Below are positions 8,710 to 16,611 of a DNA stretch of 42,033 nt, in pieces (the first letter of the stretch is position 1; the number at the start of each line of letters is the position of its first letter). This DNA is from Lacrimispora saccharolytica (GTDB lineage: Bacteria > Bacillota > Clostridia > Lachnospirales > Lachnospiraceae), in the NCBI GenBank assembly GCA_016899975.1, contig JACJJN010000029.1:1-42033 (forward strand), given 5' to 3'. The notes beneath the pieces are model-generated. The model worked only from the letters and a program-made list of their open reading frames with translations, had not been told where the DNA came from and made no database searches. The position numbers and the translations under genes were made by a program.

Positions 8710-8788
8710 TCCTGTTCTTTGGCTTTTGTACGTCTTTCCAACCGCCCGACGTACACGTATGCCACCTGCGCTGGGAGGTTTTCGTCCG
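8695..8788 (+). repeat. Terminator-like hairpin repeat, family 3, copy A
   Basis: AAAAGCTCCGCGCA (8695-8708) pairs with TGCGCTGGGAGGTTTT (8767-8782) with one mismatch and a small bulge. Its internal segment ACGTACACGTATGCC (8749-8763) is identical to the minus strand of 24225-24239. Positions 8753-8788 match the minus strand of 23115-23150 at 27 of 36 bases. A second pairing is possible: GACGAAAACCT (8662-8672) with AGGTTTTCGTC (8776-8786). No plus-strand gene ends here. Confidence 0.65.
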
Positions 8789-8846
8789 TTCCTCTCCACC
8801 AAAATTCTCACTTTCGAAATTTTTTAAATTTTTTTTAAAAAACTTG

Positions 8847-8875
8847 TTGACAAATTTATCCGGATGTTGTAAGAT
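8847..8875 (+). promoter_or_regulatory. Sigma-A promoter of the two tRNA-Gly genes
   Basis: TTGACA (8847-8852), a 17-nt spacer, TAAGAT (8870-8875), about 40 nt upstream of the first tRNA. Between the end of the aldo/keto reductase reading frame and this point (8601-8916) I see only its promoter, the family-3 repeat and an AT-rich tract. Confidence 0.85.
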
Positions 8876-8916
8876 ACATCTTGTCGATACGACAGCGACA
8901 AAAAACAAATAAATAT

Positions 8917-8987
8917 GCGGGTGTAGTTCAATGGTAGAACACCAGCCTTCCAAGCTGGATACGTGGGTTCGATTCCCATCACCCGCT
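8917..8987 (+). tRNA. tRNA-Gly (TCC)
   Basis: A 71-nt cloverleaf: acceptor GCGGGTG/CACCCGC, anticodon stem CCAGC/GCTGG with loop CTTCCAA, T-arm GTGGGTTCGATTCCCAT. CCA is not encoded. The sequence is identical to the tRNA-Gly at 38429-38499. Confidence 0.97.
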
Positions 8988-8990
8988 TAT

Positions 8991-9062
8991 GCGCGAGTGG
9001 CTCAGGGGTGGAGTACAACCTTGCCAAGGTTGGGGTCGCGGGTTCGAATCCCGTCTCGCGCT
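8991..9062 (+). tRNA. tRNA-Gly (GCC)
   Basis: A 72-nt cloverleaf three bases after the first: acceptor GCGCGAG/CTCGCGC, anticodon stem CAACC/GGTTG with loop TTGCCAA. A run of T follows at once. Together the two genes can read all four glycine codons. Confidence 0.97.
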
Positions 9063-9097
9063 TTTTTTATTTCTACTATTTCCGGAAACACAAAGAC

Positions 9098-9133
9098 AAA
9101 ACGCACATGCCACTTACGGCCGGTGCGTTTTTT
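9098..9133 (+). terminator. Terminator after tRNA-Gly, upstream of the Crp/Fnr gene
   Basis: AAAACGCAC (9098-9106) pairs with GTGCGTTTT (9123-9131) and runs into six T. It ends the tRNA transcript and insulates the next gene. Confidence 0.8.
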
Positions 9134-9179
9134 GTTTACAATGAAATGTTCCATGTACGGAACTCTTTTGGAGGTTTCT

Positions 9180-9860
9180 ATGAACGACCTGAATATTCTT
9201 TCATCCTCTCCCCTTTTTCACCAGATGATGCCGGAAGAAATTTCTTCCATCCTCTCCTGTCTCTCCTACCGATACGCTGCCTGTGAGAAAAACGAGTTCG
9301 TCTGCCGCCATGGGGATGTTCTTTCTTTCGTGGGTCTTGTGCTGTCTGGAGAGGTGCATATTATTAAGGAAGATTTCTGGGGAAACCGGACCATCCTCGG
9401 GAAAGCGGAAGCCGGACAGCTCTTCGCGGAATCCTATGCCTGCGCCGGACGCCCGCTGGAGGTGAGCGTGATTGCGTCGAGAGACAGCGAAATCCTGTTT
9501 CTGGATGTTCGGAATCTGCTCCACTCCTGCAGTCAGTCCTGTCCGTTTCATCAGCGCCTGATCCAGAATTTTGTCACGATCCTTTCCCGGAAAAACCTGA
9601 TGTTGACAAAAAAGATCGAACACATGTCCCGCCGTTCTCTTCGGGACAAACTGCTCTCCTATCTTTCCGACGAATCCATCCGTCAGCGCAGCACTTCCTT
9701 CGATCTTCCGTTCAACCGCCAGCAGCTTGCCGACTATCTCTGCGTGGACCGAAGCGCCCTTTCCAGGGAACTCTCCCTGCTGCAGGAGGAAGGGATCCTG
9801 AAGTTCCGAAGAAATCATTTTGAACTGACGGAATCTGTCTCCGGGCAGGAGCCGTTCTGA
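9180..9860 (+). CDS. Crp/Fnr-family transcriptional regulator
   Basis: A 226-residue regulator. Residues about 15-115 form the cyclic-nucleotide-binding-like beta barrel (GDVLSFVGLVLSGEVHI, then GQLFAE); a dimer helix follows; the C-terminal winged helix contains NRQQLADYLCVDRSALSREL, typical of this family. The spacing of cysteines does not match the N-terminal cluster of FNR, and the cAMP-contact residues of Crp are not evident, so the signal is unknown. The reading frame is open upstream through both tRNA genes, but GGAGG five to six bases before the ATG at 9180 fixes the start. It is one of few plus-strand genes, with no clear partner. Confidence 0.92.
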   Translation: MNDLNILSSSPLFHQMMPEEISSILSCLSYRYAACEKNEFVCRHGDVLSFVGLVLSGEVHIIKEDFWGNRTILGKAEAGQLFAESYACAGRPLEVSVIASRDSEILFLDVRNLLHSCSQSCPFHQRLIQNFVTILSRKNLMLTKKIEHMSRRSLRDKLLSYLSDESIRQRSTSFDLPFNRQQLADYLCVDRSALSRELSLLQEEGILKFRRNHFELTESVSGQEPF

Positions 9861-9870
9861 TGTACCACTA

Positions 9871-9945
9871 GAACGTGTTTGAAAATTGCTTTCTGTAAGA
9901 TGTGCGCCATAGTTTGTGGAAATGACTTTTCAAACACGCTCTGGC
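9871..9945. repeat. GTTTGAAAATT inverted repeat, family 4, copy A
   Basis: CGTGTTTGAAAA (9874-9885) pairs with TTTTCAAACACG (9927-9938) around a 41-nt interior, ending CTCTGGCGC. Its left arm and following bases match 30514-30538, as does its right arm. It fills the gap between the convergent ends of the Crp/Fnr gene and the Na/Pi symporter gene, where it could also work as a bidirectional terminator, although T-tracts are short. Confidence 0.65.
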
Positions 9946-9946
9946 G

Positions 9947-11719
9947 CTATTTGGCGCTGTCTGGCAGGCGGTAGACTTCTTTCAGCCGCTGATATTCCTG
10001 CTGAAACTCCTGATTGTCACCATTCTTTACCCGTTCAAGGTACTGGTGAGTATCCAGCTCGCCGTCGTATACCTGGCAGACACACGCCGCTATGTTGGAA
10101 CAGTGATCTGAGATACGTTCAAAATCCGTCAGAATATCCGTCAGGATAAATCCCAGCTCAATGGTGCACTTTCCGCTCTGCAGTCTCTGGATATGGTGAT
10201 TTTTGATCTTTGCGTTGATATCGTTGACCACTGCCTCCAGCGGTTCTACCTTTCTTGCCATTTTCTGATCTTCTTTGTCAAATACCGCAAACGTCAGATC
10301 CACCACATCCCAGATCGCTTTCTGATACACTTCCAGCTCTGACGCCGCATCGCTGGAAAAACTCAGTCCCTTCTCATTCATCTCCCTGGATGCCTCCATA
10401 AGATTGACCGAATGATCGGAGATACGCTCCAGATCGCTGATACAGTGAAGGATCATGGATACCGTGCTTCCATCCTTCGGGGAGAGCGGACATCCGCTCA
10501 GCTTCACCATATAGGTTCCGAGGGCATCCTCAAACTCGTCCACCCGACTTTCCAGATCCGCCACTTTCTCTGCTCTCTGCTCCGTGTAGCCATGCAGAAG
10601 CGCAAGGCTTTCCCCGACCCCCTGTTTTGTCAGCTCAGCCATTCTCGCCGCTGCATGTTTACACCGCTCTACCGCAAACCCCGGATTCTCCAGAAAACGG
10701 ATATCCAGCATCTGATGCGCTTCGTCCTGGCGAATCTCTTCTTTCTCGTCGGGGATAGTCAGAACCGCCAGTTTCTCCAGTCCCTTCGCAAACGGAAGAA
10801 GCACAAGCGTCGCAAATACATTAAAGGCCGTATGGATCACAGCGATTCCTGCTGCATTTGCCGGTTCCTGGAGAAATTCAAAATGAAGGAACGCATTGGC
10901 GCCGTAAAAAAGTCCCAGGAAAATGATCGTGCCCAGCAGATTGAAATACAGATGTACCATTGCAGTACGTCTCGCATTTCGCTTGGTTCCGATAGAGGAC
11001 AAAAGCGCCGTCACACAGGTACCGATGTTCTGTCCCATAATGATCGGAATCGCCACGCCGTAACTGACTGACCCTGTGACACACAGCGCCTGCAGAATTC
11101 CCACCGAAGCGGAGGAACTCTGAATGACGGCTGTCAGAACCATACCGGCGATCACACCCAGCAGCGGATTGGAAAATCTGGTGAGAATTCCCGTAAATTC
11201 CGGCACATCAGCCAGAGGAGCCACCGCATCACTCATAGTACTCATACCGAACATCAGGATCGCAAATCCCGTGAGCAGCGTTCCCACCGTCCGTTTCTTA
11301 TCGCTCTTTGCCATCATCAGCAGGAATACACCGATAATCGCCAGAATCGGCGAAAAGGAAGAGGGGTTCAGCATCCTGATAAACACATTGGAACTTTCAA
11401 TTCCCGTAAGGCTCAGGATCCACGAGGTAATCGTCGTACCTACATTGGCTCCCATGATGATTCCCACCGCCTGATCCAGTTTCATCAGGCCGGAGTTTAC
11501 GAAACCGACCACCATGACCGTCGTTGCGGATGAGGATTGGATCACCGCCGTTACACCCGCGCCCAGAAGCACCGCCATGATCCGCCTGGAGGTCAGTTTT
11601 TCCAGAAGACGCTCCATCTTTCCTCCAGACAATTTTGTCAGGCCGTCACCCATCGCACTCATCCCGTACAGGAACATAGCAAGGCCACCGATAAAGGATA
11701 ACACACCAAAGATATCCAT
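9947..11719 (-). CDS. Na/Pi-cotransporter II-related protein with PhoU-like domain
   Basis: A 590-residue membrane protein. The N-terminal 300 residues contain two inverted repeats of the Na/Pi symporter family, each with a QSSSA signature (TAVIQSSSATTVMVVG, then TAVIQSSSASVGIL), and many hydrophobic helices. The C-terminal 220 residues are helical and PhoU-like (CISDLERISDHSVNL, DFERISDHCSNI). It should take up phosphate in a sodium-coupled way, or regulate it. The frame opens at 11752, but AAAGGAG six to seven bases before the ATG at 11719 (MDIFGVLSF) sets the start. A possible weak promoter lies at 11740-11767 (CTGACA, 16 nt, TAAACT). Neighbours give no further clue. Confidence 0.92.
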   Translation of the reverse strand: MDIFGVLSFIGGLAMFLYGMSAMGDGLTKLSGGKMERLLEKLTSRRIMAVLLGAGVTAVIQSSSATTVMVVGFVNSGLMKLDQAVGIIMGANVGTTITSWILSLTGIESSNVFIRMLNPSSFSPILAIIGVFLLMMAKSDKKRTVGTLLTGFAILMFGMSTMSDAVAPLADVPEFTGILTRFSNPLLGVIAGMVLTAVIQSSSASVGILQALCVTGSVSYGVAIPIIMGQNIGTCVTALLSSIGTKRNARRTAMVHLYFNLLGTIIFLGLFYGANAFLHFEFLQEPANAAGIAVIHTAFNVFATLVLLPFAKGLEKLAVLTIPDEKEEIRQDEAHQMLDIRFLENPGFAVERCKHAAARMAELTKQGVGESLALLHGYTEQRAEKVADLESRVDEFEDALGTYMVKLSGCPLSPKDGSTVSMILHCISDLERISDHSVNLMEASREMNEKGLSFSSDAASELEVYQKAIWDVVDLTFAVFDKEDQKMARKVEPLEAVVNDINAKIKNHHIQRLQSGKCTIELGFILTDILTDFERISDHCSNIAACVCQVYDGELDTHQYLERVKNGDNQEFQQEYQRLKEVYRLPDSAK

Positions 11720-11763
11720 TTTTTTCTCCTTTAACACAAAGTTTACTGGCATTTTACATTTTG

Positions 11764-12090
11764 TCAGCAGGAAGGGTAAATTTCCGACGCATCCGCAGGC
11801 AGCTGCCGAACATGCCTAAGGAAACGCTGACAGTTTTCCCTGTCCGCAATCCCGAAAAATCCTTCCTCCGGATACTGCATGAACAGCCGCTCTCCGAACC
11901 GGTCGATCCAGGTTCTGTCTTTCTGGAAACTCTCCGTTTCCGTGACCACATAGATAATGTCGTAGTCCTGGAAAATATCCTTCGGCGCATTGGGATTCGT
12001 TCTGGAACCGTTCATGTAGACTGCAAGAATCCGTTCATCTTCCTTTGCCGTGTCAAGGATCAGTTTCATCATCTGCTCTTCTGTTCTCAT
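11764..12090 (-). pseudogene. Internally deleted aminoglycoside 6-adenylyltransferase (AadE-like)
   Basis: A 108-codon open frame. Residues 1-76 match the start of AadE-type streptomycin adenylyltransferases, including YMNGSRTNPN and DIFQDYDIIYVV, which hold the GSR and DxD-like nucleotidyltransferase residues. The last 25-30 residues (FLRHVRQLPADASEIY) resemble the family's C-terminal tail. Full-length members have about 280-290 residues, so some 180 central residues are missing although the frame remains open. It cannot be a complete enzyme; I infer an inactive remnant. It lies between signal peptidase I and the Na/Pi symporter gene. The match to the family tail is from memory and is less sure than the N-terminal match. 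Confidence 0.7.
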
Positions 12091-12138
12091 ATTCCCTCCT
12101 TTTTTCTCAGGAAACCTCGCTCTTACCCATGAAATCCG

Positions 12139-12699
12139 TCACTTCAGTATGGAGATTTTGTTCAGCGGCCAGTACCGCAGCACCGCCTTTCCCATGATCG
12201 CGGAGCGTTCCACATAAGTGTTGACCCAGTATCTGGAATCGTGGGAATTTTCCCGGTTGTCACCCATCACAAAATAGCTGTCCTCGGGCACCACATAAGG
12301 ACCAAAATCTCCCGTAGGCATCTCCGGGCAGAAACTATCGTCCAGCGGTTCTGCCGAGCCATTGATATAAACCTTTCCGTCCCGGATTTCCACCGTCTCT
12401 CCCGGAAGTCCGATCACTCGCTTGATGAATGTTTTGGTTTCATCATCCGGATATTTGAAAATAATGATATCAAATCGTTCCGGGTCACTGTTCAGGTAAG
12501 CCAGGCGGTTTCCGAAAATCCTGTCCCCTTCCATGATCGTTGTTTCCATCGACCCTGACGGGATCACCGCATTGATGATCAAAAACTGATTGACCAGTGT
12601 CACAGCCACAACAACGATAAGAACGATCCTCACATACTCCCAGATTTCACGTCCGATACTGTTCTGCTGATTCTTCGGAGTTTCTTTTTCATTTTTCAT
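12139..12699 (-). CDS. lepB: Signal peptidase I
   Basis: Membrane serine protease that removes signal peptides from exported proteins. The 186-residue protein has an N-terminal cytoplasmic tail, one membrane segment (about 23-45), then the Ser-Lys dyad: Ser50 in IPSGSM and Lys93 in TFIKRVIGLPG. The conserved GDNRENSHDSRYW follows near residue 145. It is a short Gram-positive type (SipS-like). The ATG follows GGGAG by about 10 nt. It is transcribed away from the LysR gene from the promoter at 12823-12851, with a leader of about 115 nt. Identity is secure; other paralogues may exist elsewhere. Confidence 0.95.
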   Translation of the reverse strand: MKNEKETPKNQQNSIGREIWEYVRIVLIVVVAVTLVNQFLIINAVIPSGSMETTIMEGDRIFGNRLAYLNSDPERFDIIIFKYPDDETKTFIKRVIGLPGETVEIRDGKVYINGSAEPLDDSFCPEMPTGDFGPYVVPEDSYFVMGDNRENSHDSRYWVNTYVERSAIMGKAVLRYWPLNKISILK

Positions 12700-12822
12700 A
12701 GTCTGTCTTCTCCCAGTTTATAGTATATCCACCGCAGTCTCAAACCTTTCATTCACGGTGTAAGTCAGCCTCCTGCTTCGAATGGCGTTTCATCCTGTGC
12801 GGCAGTCAGCCGGTCATCTTTT

Positions 12823-12851
12823 ATTATACACGTTTTTCTTTCTCATTTCCA
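12823..12851 (-). promoter_or_regulatory. Promoter of signal peptidase I
   Basis: On the minus strand TGGAAA (12851-12846), a 17-nt spacer, TATAAT (12828-12823). The -35 box is weak but the -10 box is perfect. Confidence 0.55.
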
Positions 12852-12859
12852 TAAAAGTC

Positions 12860-12888
12860 TTGCACCGTTTTCTTTCCCATGTTACTAT
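12860..12888 (+). promoter_or_regulatory. Promoter of the LysR regulator
   Basis: TTGCAC (12860-12865), a 17-nt spacer, TACTAT (12883-12888), just before AAGGAGG and the ATG at 12911. It is back-to-back with the signal peptidase promoter, eight bases apart. Confidence 0.65.
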
Positions 12889-12910
12889 CAGTATATAAGG
12901 AGGACTTATC

Positions 12911-13801
12911 ATGGATATTAATTATGAGTTATATAAGGTTTTTTACCATGTTGCAACCACTCTGAGCTTTTCCGAAGCATCGAAACAGCTGTTTATCTCC
13001 CAATCGGCGGTCAGCCAGTCCATCAAAGTATTGGAAAAGAAGCTCGGCATCAGCCTGTTCATCCGCAGTACCAAACGGGTACAGCTTACCCCGGAAGGAG
13101 AAACCCTGCTGCGCCATGTGGAGCCTGCCGTCAATCTGATCGGCCGCGGGGAAGCGCAGATCCTGGAGGCAGGCCCCATGGGCGGCGGCCAGCTCCGGAT
13201 TGGAGCCAGCGATACGATCTGCCGGTATTTTCTCGTCCCGTACCTGAAACAGTTTCACAAGACCTGGCCAAACGTCCATATCAAGGTCACCAACCAGACT
13301 TCCATCCAGTGCGTGGATCTTCTGGAAGCGGGACAGGTGGATCTGATCGTCACCAACTTCCCAAACGCACGCCTTTCCAGCCAGTTGAACATCCTGCCGA
13401 TCCACTCTTTCCGGGATGTCTTTATCGCCAGCCGGGAATACTATCCGGAACTCTCCAACGGTTCTATACCGCTGAAAGATCTGCTGGATTATCCGATCCT
13501 GATGCTGGACCGCAAAAGTACCACCAGTGAATTCCTCCACAACCTGTTCCAGCAGTACCAGCTGGATCTGGTGCCGGAAATCGAGCTCGGAAGCAATGAT
13601 CTGCTGCTGGATCTGGCAAACATCGGCCTTGGCATCGCCTTTGTGCCCGACTACTGTGTCGCCCACCAGAACACCCTGTTTCAGGTGGAGATTCAGCAGG
13701 AACTCCCGACCCGGCAGCTGGTTATCGCCCACAACGCCCATCTCCCGGTTTCTCAGGCATCCAGAGAATTTATGGCGCTTTTTTCAGGATCCGCTTCCTG
13801 A
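12911..13801 (+). CDS. LysR-family transcriptional regulator
   Basis: A 296-residue regulator. Residues 1-62 form the winged helix (FYHVATTLSFSEASKQL, then QSAVSQSIKVLEKKLG and LFIRSTKRVQLTPEG); residues about 90-290 form the periplasmic-binding-like effector domain (LRIGASDTICRYFLVPYL). The subgroup resembles regulators of the CysL/CbbR type, but the effector cannot be read from sequence. AAGGAGG is seven bases before the ATG. The 3' end overlaps the end of the convergent helicase gene by 49 bp. Confidence 0.93.
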   Translation: MDINYELYKVFYHVATTLSFSEASKQLFISQSAVSQSIKVLEKKLGISLFIRSTKRVQLTPEGETLLRHVEPAVNLIGRGEAQILEAGPMGGGQLRIGASDTICRYFLVPYLKQFHKTWPNVHIKVTNQTSIQCVDLLEAGQVDLIVTNFPNARLSSQLNILPIHSFRDVFIASREYYPELSNGSIPLKDLLDYPILMLDRKSTTSEFLHNLFQQYQLDLVPEIELGSNDLLLDLANIGLGIAFVPDYCVAHQNTLFQVEIQQELPTRQLVIAHNAHLPVSQASREFMALFSGSAS

Positions 13802-16221
13802 TTCTCTTCCCAGAAGGCGCGGACCGTTCCCTCGGTCTGCGCCACTGTGCAGATCCTGCAGTTTTTCCACTCTCTTGGAAACAACGCGCGGTACTCCCAC
13901 GACAGGAACCGTTCATCCAGCAGCAGGATCACACCACGGTCGCTGGCAGTCCGGATCACCCTTCCCGCCGCCTGCAGGACTTTGTTCATTCCAGGAAAAC
14001 GGTAGGCATAATCAAAACCGTTTTCCTGTCTTTCATCATAAAATTGTTTCAGAAGTTCCCGCTCGGTTCCCACCTGCGGAATCCCTGTTCCGACGACCGC
14101 CGCGCCGATGAGTTTTTCCCCGTCAAGATCGATCCCCTCAGAAAAAATCCCTCCCATCACGCAGAAGCCCACAAGGGTATGATCCGTTTCCCCGGAAAAC
14201 GCCTGCAGGAAATTTTCTCTCTCCTCTTCCCCCATGGAAGGCGTCTGCAGCAGAACCTCCGTGTCCGTCCCCGCGATCCGCTCCTGAAAATATTCACAGA
14301 CATCATTCATCAGACGGTAAGACGGAAAAAATGCCATGTAGTTTCCTTTCCTAGGCGCAATCATCTGATAGATATAGGAAGCAATTTTCTGATATTCTTC
14401 CGGTCCCCGGCGTTTGTACCGGCTGCTCACCTGCGAACCGATCAGTAGACAGCGGTTTTCCACCGGAAAGGGCGAATCCACATACACCGCATAATCGTCC
14501 GTGTTTGTACTGAACAGCTTTTTGTAATACTGGATCGGCAGCAGGGTCGCCGAAAAGAAAACGGTCGAGCGTCCTTTGTTCAGGCAGCTCTGAAGATTTG
14601 CCGCCGGGTTGACACAGAGAAGACGGATCTGAAAACTGCCGTCTTCCAGATAGCTGGTATAAATCCTATAGTTTTCATCCACCAGCTCACTGATCCCGAC
14701 AAAGTTCCGTACGCAGAAATAAAACTCCAGCACCTCATCTGTCAGCTCGCCTTTCCCTGAGGATTCCATAAATTTTTCCAGCTCACTCATCAGGTTCAGC
14801 AGAGCGAGGACAAATCCGGAGATTCCTTCCAGGATCTCGCACTGATCACACTCTCTTTTGTAAACCAAAAGCTGGCGGTTGCACCGGTCCAGCGCCTTTT
14901 CCAGACGATGATCCACCGCATATGCCCGCAGTTTCCGCCTCATCTCCAGAAATTCTTCTTTTACCAGGGACGCGCTGAACATCTCCCTGCCCCGGTCCAC
15001 CAGATTGTGCGCCTCATCGATCAGAAAAAGATAGTCTCCTTTACATCCTTCCCCAAAGAAACGTTTCAGACGCACGTTGGGATCAAACACATAGTTGTAA
15101 TCACAGATGACCGTATCCGTCCATGTAGCGACATCCAGCTGCATTTCATGGGGACACACCTGCCATTTCTCCGCCTGCGCCATCAGAGCCTCCCTGCTGT
15201 AGTCCTTCCCTTCTGTCAGCATTTCAAAAACCGCCGCATTCACCCGGTCAAAATGCCCCTTCGCCCGCGGACACGCCTGGGGGTTGCATGCCATTTCCTC
15301 GCAGGCACACATTTTTTCCTTCGCGGTCAGGGTCACCGCCTTGATCTTCAGCCCTTTTTCCTGCAGGATTGCAAACGCCTCCTGCGCCACCGTCCTTGTG
15401 ATGGTCTTTGCCGTCAGATAGAAAATCTTGTCCCCATGGCCTTCTCCCAGCGCACGTACTGCGGGAAATACGGTGGACATGGTCTTTCCGATGCCGGTGG
15501 GCGCCTGTACAAACAATTCTTTCCTTCTCAGAATGGTACGATAAACCCCACTGACCAGGTCCCTCTGTCCCGGACGGTAGGGGAACGGGAATTCCAGCCC
15601 CTGCATCGAAGCATCCCTCTGTTTCTGCCACTGGAACTGAAATTCCGCCCACTGGTAATACTCATCCAGAAGGGCGTCGAACCATACTTCCAGTTCTTTC
15701 ATGGAATAAGTAAAGCTGAAATGGCGGATCTTCTGATTGGAAGTCTCCGGCTTTACATCCTCTTTCGTCAGCGGCTCCATCTTCTTCCCTTCCTCCGTCT
15801 CCAGACGGCAGTAGGTCATCAGCACCCGCATGGACTCCTGGTGTTTTTCCAGACCATAGAGAAACGCATAACATTTCGCCTGTGCCAGATGGACCGGAAC
15901 CGGCTCTTCCAGAAGCTCCAGCTCCCGAAATGTACCTTTGATCTCCTCTACCATAAATCCGTCCGGCTGCTCCAGGATCCCATCCGCCCTGCCTTCCACC
16001 TTGAGGACAAAGTTTTCATATTCTTTTTCAAAAGCCAGCGGTACCTCCGCCTGATAAAACGATCCCATTTTCTTCTGAATCCTCTGATGGGCTCTCGTCC
16101 CCGCCTGCATGGCGTCTTTATCCGCAACACCGCCCCTGCGGTCGTCCAGGTCTCCGCTGCGGAGCAGAAATTCCACCAGATTTCTCACGGATATCCGGAT
16201 CCGCTTTTTCTTCTCTTCCAA
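13753..16221 (-). CDS. XPD/DinG-type helicase with N-terminal PD-(D/E)XK nuclease-like domain
   Basis: An 822-residue superfamily 2 DNA helicase. The helicase part has Walker A APTGIGKT (240-247), four cysteines for an iron-sulfur cluster (in 305-317 and at 356) and a DEAH box (402-405), followed by C-terminal motifs around GGIFSEGIDL and QAAGRVIRTASDRG (motif VI). The first 125 residues look like a RecB/Cas4-type nuclease: His44, Asp80 (GRAD), Glu93-Ile-Lys95, and QAKCY as the QxxxY motif. It could unwind damaged DNA and cut or bind a strand; activity of the N-terminal domain is inferred from residues only. It begins just after the terminator of the HPr-like gene. Its 3' end overlaps the LysR gene tail to tail. 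Confidence 0.9.
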   Translation of the reverse strand: MEEKKKRIRISVRNLVEFLLRSGDLDDRRGGVADKDAMQAGTRAHQRIQKKMGSFYQAEVPLAFEKEYENFVLKVEGRADGILEQPDGFMVEEIKGTFRELELLEEPVPVHLAQAKCYAFLYGLEKHQESMRVLMTYCRLETEEGKKMEPLTKEDVKPETSNQKIRHFSFTYSMKELEVWFDALLDEYYQWAEFQFQWQKQRDASMQGLEFPFPYRPGQRDLVSGVYRTILRRKELFVQAPTGIGKTMSTVFPAVRALGEGHGDKIFYLTAKTITRTVAQEAFAILQEKGLKIKAVTLTAKEKMCACEEMACNPQACPRAKGHFDRVNAAVFEMLTEGKDYSREALMAQAEKWQVCPHEMQLDVATWTDTVICDYNYVFDPNVRLKRFFGEGCKGDYLFLIDEAHNLVDRGREMFSASLVKEEFLEMRRKLRAYAVDHRLEKALDRCNRQLLVYKRECDQCEILEGISGFVLALLNLMSELEKFMESSGKGELTDEVLEFYFCVRNFVGISELVDENYRIYTSYLEDGSFQIRLLCVNPAANLQSCLNKGRSTVFFSATLLPIQYYKKLFSTNTDDYAVYVDSPFPVENRCLLIGSQVSSRYKRRGPEEYQKIASYIYQMIAPRKGNYMAFFPSYRLMNDVCEYFQERIAGTDTEVLLQTPSMGEEERENFLQAFSGETDHTLVGFCVMGGIFSEGIDLDGEKLIGAAVVGTGIPQVGTERELLKQFYDERQENGFDYAYRFPGMNKVLQAAGRVIRTASDRGVILLLDERFLSWEYRALFPREWKNCRICTVAQTEGTVRAFWEENQEADPEKSAINSLDA

Positions 16222-16237
16222 TCTTCTCTCCTTTATT

Positions 16238-16276
16238 CAAAAAGAGAGGCTGCTGCACTTCATGCAACAGCCTCTC
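16238..16276 (-). terminator. Terminator of the HPr-like gene
   Basis: On the minus strand GAGAGGCTG (16276-16268) pairs with CAGCCTCTC (16252-16244), with further pairs in the loop (TTGCA/TGCAG), followed by TTTTTG. It is a strong intrinsic terminator, only 16 bp before the helicase start codon. Confidence 0.88.
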
Positions 16277-16337
16277 TCAAAGCTTTTCTCTGTCGATTGT
16301 TATCTTGCTCCGGCGTCCTGTACCGGCTGCAGAGTTT

Positions 16338-16565
16338 CTATGCGACAGCAAACTTCTGCAAAGTACGGTTGAATTCACTGTTCTCTCCATAGCAACGTAC
16401 GTTCAGATTGCGGGTCAGATCCATGCTAAGGATTCCAAGCAGAGACTTTGCATCAATGATGATACGATTGTAAAAAATATCGATATCAAAATCACATTTT
16501 GATGCGGCAGTCACGAATTCTTTTACCTCGTCTGCGCTGTTGAACTTTACTTTACTGTTGAGCAT
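16338..16565 (-). CDS. HPr-like (PTS phosphocarrier fold) protein lacking the active-site His
   Basis: A 75-residue protein with the HPr layout: VKFNSADEVKEFVTAASKC in the first helix region and the IDAKSLLGILSMDL segment that corresponds to the Ser46 regulatory loop of HPr. The TGLHARPA loop with the phosphorylatable His15 is absent, so it should not carry phosphate in the sugar transport chain; the conserved Ser suggests a regulatory role like Crh of Bacillus, which is inference. The frame opens nine bases earlier with a GTG inside the ribosome binding site (GAGGTGG), so the ATG at 16565 is the start. It has its own strong promoter and terminator and is therefore a single-gene unit. Confidence 0.8.
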   Translation of the reverse strand: MLNSKVKFNSADEVKEFVTAASKCDFDIDIFYNRIIIDAKSLLGILSMDLTRNLNVRCYGENSEFNRTLQKFAVA

Positions 16566-16611
16566 TCTTTCCACCTCTCTTCAAAAGCCTGCTTGTTTTC
16601 AGGTTTTCCCT

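Noticed and set aside
8931-9179. N-terminal extension of the Crp/Fnr gene
   Set aside because: It is translated tRNA sequence; the ATG at 9180 has a proper ribosome binding site.
12700-12822. A 12-codon leader peptide (GTG start) upstream of signal peptidase I
   Set aside because: An AGGAGG is present, but the spacing of about 12 nt is too long and nothing in the peptide suggests attenuation.
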